Assembly: GCA_026545225.1 (NCBI GenBank)
Contig: CM048848.1
Coordinates: 21,368,806 to 21,432,805, forward strand
DNA: 64,000 nt
Direction: 5' to 3'
DNA from: Cornus controversa
Taxonomy: Eukaryota > Streptophyta > Magnoliopsida > Cornales > Cornaceae
The position numbers were made by a program, and so were the translations under genes. This document shows, piece by piece, positions 59,268 through 64,000 of the stretch. Positions within the stretch are counted from its first letter, which is position 1. Every line of letters begins with the position of its first letter. A model generated the notes under the pieces. The model made no database searches. It had not been told where the DNA came from and saw only the letters and a program-made list of their open reading frames with translations.

Positions 59268-59942
59268 TAGAAAAGGATGGCAGAAGACGCATAAGAGGTC
59301 AAGTCATTTAAAGACCTGGGAGTATGTGAGCAATTAGTGGAAGATTGTGATAATTTGGGCTGGAAAGACCCGTCCAGGATATGGGCTGAAGCTATTCCTC
59401 ATGCATTGGAAGGTCCGTTCTCTTTATTTCTTCATCTTATATACTGATATTTGTTATTTATATTTAGTTTTTTACAGGAAGTCTCTTTTTAAGTATATTT
59501 CTAGTATCTAAATGATAACTATTTTCTTTTTTAAGTCATCCATTTATATTTGTTGGAGTCATCCATACTTTATGGGACATCATGCTGGTTCTACTCTATG
59601 GGTTTTGTGATTTAGGAAAGGACCTGATAGGACTTGCATAGACGGGTTCTGGTAAAATTACATCTTTTGCACTCCCTATCCTAGCCTCCAAGCCCTTTTA
59701 GGAACTCCACAGGCGTTCTTTGCATGTGTGCTCTCTCCAACATGGTTTGTCATCTGATTTGTTGGTTTAAGTTTGTGAAAGAAATTAATATTTGTACATC
59801 TTGTGTTATAATTGGATTCTATTTAGAATTTGATGTGCTTTATATCACTCATTGTATTTTCCCTTATTCTAGAGAGCTTGCTATTCAGATCACTGAGCAA
59901 TTTGAAGGTTTAGGATCTGGCATTGGTGTAAAGTGTGCAGTG
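59268..59942 (+). pseudogene. RH10-like: DEAD-box RNA helicase 10 (DDX47/Rrp3-type) fragment
   Basis: Exon 1, 59296-59411, encodes [20 protein letters not shown] then [19 protein letters not shown] (the Q-motif region, with W in place of the usual conserved Gln of PSKIQAEA). Exon 2, 59618-59740, encodes KDLIGLA, a TAG stop where Gln is expected, then TGSGK (Walker A); after a frame change it reads PQAFFACVLSP. Exon 3, 59873-59942, encodes RELAIQITEQFEGLGSGIGV, the PTREL (Ia) region. The DEAD box and C-terminal helicase half are missing. Family function: pre-rRNA processing in the nucleolus. The stop, frame change and lost Q-motif Gln make this a disabled copy. Confidence 0.9.
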
Positions 59943-60164
59943 GTGAGCTTTCTATAAATGTATTAGATGATATATAAATATATGTGTGAATATATATTCA
60001 AAGTCCAAGGTTCACAGTCTTCCTTGTGTCAGATTTCACTTATTCTTCCGATGCAAATGCTGGTATTTGTTGTATGTTATGTTAATTAGGTTGTAGCCTT
60101 ATGTTGAAAAGTCAATTTGATTGCTTGTTTTGATGAAGGTAGTTAAACTTTTTTCATATTTTTA

Positions 60165-60235
60165 CAAGGGAAATCCTGGAGTTCTCTTGTTAAAATTTTT
60201 TCATATTTTTACAAGGGAAATCCTGGAGTTCTCCT
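60165..60235. repeat. Short tandem duplication
   Basis: TTTTTCATATTTTTACAAGG followed by GAAATCCTGGAGTTCT occurs twice in succession (about 60149-60187 and 60197-60233). Confidence 0.85.
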
Positions 60236-60399
60236 TGACTATCACTTTTGATCTTCACCTACTCAAACTGCTATAAGGGAAGACTTGAATTTGACACTAG
60301 TTGAGGTTTGTCTGATTTTCATTTCCTTCTCCCTCGTTAGAAGCAGTACCATATATCATATGAATTGGAACTAATTTTCTATCACCTTGTAGTACTCCA

Positions 60400-61330
60400 C
60401 ATTTGGTTCCATACTAAGTTACTAACAATTGGAGCGATGATTGGTGCTATAACAAGTGGGAAAATAGCAGACTTCCTAGGTCGAAAAGGGGTGTGTAATG
60501 CTTAAAATTCTTCTAGATTCATATCTAAGCTCAATTGTTTTCTAATAATTGTATTTTCTTTGGTGTGTTGATGGAAGCAGGCAATGAGAATGTCAACTGG
60601 TTTTTGCATTACCGGTGGCTTGCAATCTACTTCTCCAAGGTATATACTATTTGCACATTTTTTATTCTTTAGAACTTGGTCAAAATATAAAAATTAAATC
60701 ACTCGGTGTTATTTTTCTTTGTATCATGATTCTTGTATAGGGAACATTGTCACTTGACATGGGAAGGATTTTCACAAGATATGGCATTGTCATCTTCTCT
60801 TATTTGGTAAATACTTAACAACTGAATAATTTACAAATAACTTAACAAGGTTATTTACTTGGTTTGAATTTATGTTTTCTTACACTGTCCCATGATCTAA
60901 CAAACTATTTATTTAATTGAATAAATAGATCACAATATTTATAGCTGAAATAGCATCAAAGAATCTCCGGGGAGGACTCAACCATTAAATCTGGTAGGAG
61001 AGTCATAATGCTAGATTTTTATGTAATTCAGATTCAAAGGATTTGATCATTGACATCTCTTTTCTCTTCTGTAGCTCATGATAGTGGCTCATTGGTTGCA
61101 TTCTTGATTGGAACAATGATAACATGGCAAACACTAGCTCTGTTAAATTATAATTTTGCATAGTTTATAATTCTATGATGACATATGGTATAAGTTTAAA
61201 AAATTTGTAAAATTTAATACCCAAAAAAGGACATGTAGAAACTGATTAATTGATTTGAATTGAAGGACCTGCTCCATGCATTGTCTTGCTTGTGGGGTTG
61301 TTCTTTATTCCAGAGTCTCCTAGATGGCTA
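60400..61330 (+). pseudogene. ESL-like: ERD6-like sugar transporter fragment
   Basis: Six small exons of a major-facilitator monosaccharide transporter. 60400-60490 encodes TIGAMIGAITSGKIADFLGR then KG (the loop 2-3 GR[K/R] signature). 60581-60639 encodes AMRMSTGFCITG, then shifts frame by one base relative to the expected WLAIYFSK. 60741-60806 encodes GTLSLDMGRIFTRYGIVIFS. 60929 to about 60992 encodes IFIAEIASKNLRGGL. 61076 to about 61143 resembles LMIV..SLVAFLIGTMITWQ. 61264-61330 encodes GPAPCIVLLVGLFFIPESPR then WL (the PESPRWL signature). These cover about transmembrane helices 2-6. Both halves outside are absent and there are frameshifts, so it is a fragment. Introns are preserved. Confidence 0.9.
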
Positions 61331-62390
61331 GTGAGTGAAGAAAAAATTACGCTTTTACAAATATGGTTTTAATGAGAAAATTGGTGTTAAATGAAACTAA
61401 AAATTGAAAATTGCAGGTGTTTTGCACTCTATGCTGTCTTTCCATGTCTGCGAAGTTTGATGCTGTCTTTGGACCACTAGTACTCTTTCATATTTTTTAA
61501 CAACTTCTGTAGAATTGGGTGACAAAGGGTAGGTGCATAACTGCTGTTCCAATGGAGTCTTTTTTGCAGTTCTATTAATTTTTGGTAGCTTTTGATTTAA
61601 TAAAACTCAATTAATTTATCCAAAAAAAAAAGATTGCAATATTGTGAGTTTGGTCCACATTATCGGGATATGCTGAGGCCCCCATCTTGAGCCAGTCCCT
61701 CACATATTGACACTTAGAGTTTTAGACAAAGCATGGATAATGCAAATTTGTCTCATTTATTGGCATGTCACCATTTTTTTTGATCTTCAGCAAGATGTTT
61801 CTATTCAACCAAATCTTAAATGGGTCACTCAGGTCATTAGTGTATGATTATAAATTGAACTTGGTGTATCCTGGTCATGGCCTTGTTAATATTGCTTTAT
61901 TATTTTTTGGTGAAGATTACTTATGTTATAATTATACATTCTTCATGTTTAAAAGTTAAATAAGCATACCATTCTAGCTACACAAGTTTGGTACATGTCA
62001 TTTATAATCTGCCTATTGATAAAGCTGACTTACAAACTCAACTTATACTGAATAAGGAATGGCCAGAGGATTACATAATTAATTCTTAGATAAAAATAAT
62101 GTGATTGAAAATTTTATGAACTGTGTTATTTTGATGTTTGCTTCTAGTTGAAATACAGTTCGAAATACGGAAAGCTATCCCATTTTACTATGAACTGAAT
62201 ATTTGAAATGTCACTAAGATAATTTATGTTATGTTTCTTTTGGTTGTTGGTCTATAAGGTTGAAGTTGGACTCTTTTCTTATTGGTTTCTTGTGGAAAGA
62301 GACAACTTTGCAATTATTTTTGCTTACTTTTCTTGGCTTAACTATTGAAATTATTTTCAAATTGGAGTATTTTAGAAATTATTGTGGTGT
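61331..62390. other. Spacer, no gene seen
   Basis: AT-rich. No recognisable exon. It probably contains intron-derived sequence from the flanking fragments. Confidence 0.4.
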
Positions 62391-62394
62391 ATTT

Positions 62395-62545
62395 TTGTAA
62401 TTTGTCACGAGATTTATTTGTGGCGATCAATTATTTATTAATATTAGTAATAGAATAGCCACGAATTAATTTCGTGGTAGAAAACAAACTTTTTGCCACG
62501 ACAAATACTTCTGTGGCAAAGAGTTGAATTAGCAACGACTAGTTC
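62395..62545. repeat. Palindromic subterminal-like repeats
   Basis: Units of the form GCCACGAATTAATTTCGTGG and TTGCCACGACAAATACTTCT, then GTGGCAAAG, resemble CACTA subterminal repeats of a different sequence class from those at 54754-54950. No terminal CACTA/TAGTG sequence is found beside them. Confidence 0.5.
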
Positions 62546-63560
62546 CTGTATTGAGATTGCTAATGGTTGGTCTTCTGTGAAGGATGATACAAATAGTTCA
62601 AGTCAAGATAAAACCTTGAATGATACATCGAAGGTATACCTTGTTTACTTACTCTGACTATGAGCAGAAAGTCCTGAGTACTGTTTTGTCGTTGCTAAGA
62701 ATTTATTGCAACTAAAGATCACTTTCAGATTTATATTTTTTTGGTCAATTACTGTATAATTTTCAATATTACCAGTGGAGCAACAATTATTATTGTAAAT
62801 TTCAATTTCTTTTCATGTCTGATGTGCAAGATTTTTTCTTTCAGATTTTTGTGTCATGTTGAATTTCTAGCCAAGCCTTTAGAACTCAGTAATCTCGATA
62901 CTGGAGTGAGAAATCTAGGTTCAATTCAATGATCTGGATGTTGCTCTTGTCAAAAGGAGAGACCCTCATTGTAAATTTTTCCTACAATAGATATACATGT
63001 ATAAATAGTCATGCTCTACCATTACAGTATTATTGTAATTAAGTTAGTATTGGTACTCGAATTAAGGTGCTGTTTGTGTGTTTGATAATGCAATTTTTTT
63101 TGTCCTTGCAATATAAAAATTTATTTAATCAGAAGCACCATTACATTCATCATTAGGCACATTTAAAAAACAAATAGGAAACACATGCCTGTTACAGACT
63201 CTAGACACCCATTGCAGCACTGCCCCCAAAACGCTGCAAGAGTTGTAACTAGAGCAACCTTTGAAATAGACATTTTCATTGCAGTTTAGAACTTACAATG
63301 AAGTTAAATTTTAAGCGAGAACATTTCATTTAGCATTGAACACTAAGCACTTAAGTGGGTCCTCACTTGTGCAACACACTCTTGATGTTCTAAAAAAACT
63401 ATTTTAATATTTAGAAAAGTCCTTTAGTGCTTAGAAAAGGAAAAAAATCAACATTATTTTATGCACACATTCAAATCTAAATAGAACAAGACATTAAATG
63501 ATACAATTCAAATCAAACTGAAAGCTTGCATGCTAGAAAATTGCAATTAAATTTCATTAT
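62546..63560. other. Unassigned region
   Basis: A short open stretch at 62562-62636 (ANGWSSVKDDTNSSSQDKTL) could be an exon, and 62871-62931 another, but neither is recognisable. Confidence 0.25.
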
Positions 63561-63574
63561 ATATTGATCTTTCT

Positions 63575-63725
63575 TTGCCTTCTCTCCTGTTGTACTTGCT
63601 CCATTGATCCTCTCTCCTTAACTCTCAGGATAATGAACCAGCGCAGCAGTAGCAGCAACAGCAGCAGTACCAGTAGCAGTAGTCTTCTCTCCTGTTGCAC
63701 TTGCTCCATTGCACCATTTTGTTTC
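63575..63725. repeat. Trinucleotide repeat within a 27-bp direct repeat
   Basis: A degenerate (CAG/TAG)n tract at 63640-63685 is flanked by two copies of CTTCTCTCCTGTTGYACTTG, then CTCCATTG (63578 and 63683). Confidence 0.8.
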
Positions 63726-64000
63726 GATTGCCTCTAAACTACGTCTTCAAGTTCAGTGTTTTGCTTAAGTTCATTTATAGCTAGAATGTCTTTTAAATGT
63801 TCACTGTATCTAGAAATATTTGTTAATGGTTGTAATTTTTAAGCATGCTAAATCATTTGAATGTATTAGCTTTGAAGGGATGCAAATTAGATATTGATAT
63901 TGTATGGAAGCACATACTTTTGGGTTGGAATGAAAGTTATTCATACTGTGTTTTTGGGTTGACTTTCATTTAAATATGTTAGCTTCGAATGCAAATTGGA

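Larger units (their letters stand above)
54724..64000 (+). mobile_element. Pack-CACTA-like region with captured gene fragments
   Basis: It starts at the CACTA terminus and contains at least four unrelated host gene fragments, all sense to the plus strand and all retaining introns: MADS box 55466-55960, PEX6 57135-58541, DEAD-box helicase 59268-59942, sugar transporter 60400-61330. No CACTA transposase is visible. The right limit is unknown; palindromic CACGAA/TTCGTG repeats at 62395-62540 could be the opposite subterminal zone or another element. Capture by the transposon is inferred from the position next to the terminus and the mixed origins. Stepwise insertion of separate fragments is the alternative. 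Confidence 0.6.

Noticed and set aside
59268-61330. Functional DEAD-box and sugar-transporter genes
   Set aside because: Only internal exons are present, with frame changes and a stop, and no start, promoter or C-terminal halves.
1-64000. tRNA, rRNA or snoRNA genes
   Set aside because: No cloverleaf-like or rRNA-like sequence was recognised by reading. The TGGTATCAGAG motifs are retroelement primer sites, not tRNA genes.

Overview
This window is nuclear DNA of a flowering plant, almost certainly a eudicot. It has CC-type NLR resistance genes, MADS-box (APETALA3-type), PEX6, DEAD-box helicase and ERD6-like sugar-transporter exons with plant intron phases, plant LTR retrotransposons, TRIMs, hAT-type MITEs and a CACTA transposon. 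It is AT-rich, gene-poor and heavily rearranged. No complete ordinary housekeeping gene is visible. I cannot name the species from sequence alone.

Layout. 1-8.1 kb holds long-LTR fragments, a decayed gypsy-type coding relic, a TRIM and a GC-rich hAT MITE with a perfect 8-bp target duplication. 8.2-11.0 kb is a minus-strand CC-NBS-LRR gene, full length except for one in-frame stop near the N-terminus. 11.7-18.7 kb has two TRIMs and two fragments of the same AT-rich LTR family. 18.7-26.1 kb is a young Ty1/copia-type derivative arranged LTR-internal-LTR-internal-LTR inside one 5-bp target duplication. 26.9-32.7 kb is a foldback-like structure: two long inverted arms built from about 170-bp degenerate repeats around a 650-bp unique core. 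32.9-36.5 kb holds a 105-bp tandem repeat, a direct duplication of the foldback's right end and a second hAT MITE.

36.7-39.5 kb carries an open NLR-derived gene from which the whole nucleotide-binding core has been removed in frame. 40.4-48 kb has an inverted-repeat element, an NLR N-terminal fragment, a cysteine-rich receptor kinase fragment and a gypsy-type long LTR. 48.2-54.7 kb is a truncated near-duplicate of the NLR at 36.7 kb, split by a second tandem LTR-internal-LTR-internal-LTR element (gag only) and bounded on the right by a CACTA terminus.

54.7 kb to beyond about 61.3 kb is a CACTA element, or a region starting with a CACTA end, that contains intron-bearing fragments of at least four unrelated host genes (AP3/DEF-type MADS box, PEX6, DEAD-box helicase 10/DDX47 type, ERD6-like sugar transporter), all in the same orientation. 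This Pack-CACTA-like assemblage is the most interesting feature. The functional gene content is defence-related (NLR and receptor-kinase remnants), and the region reads as a decaying resistance-gene cluster repeatedly hit by non-autonomous transposons.
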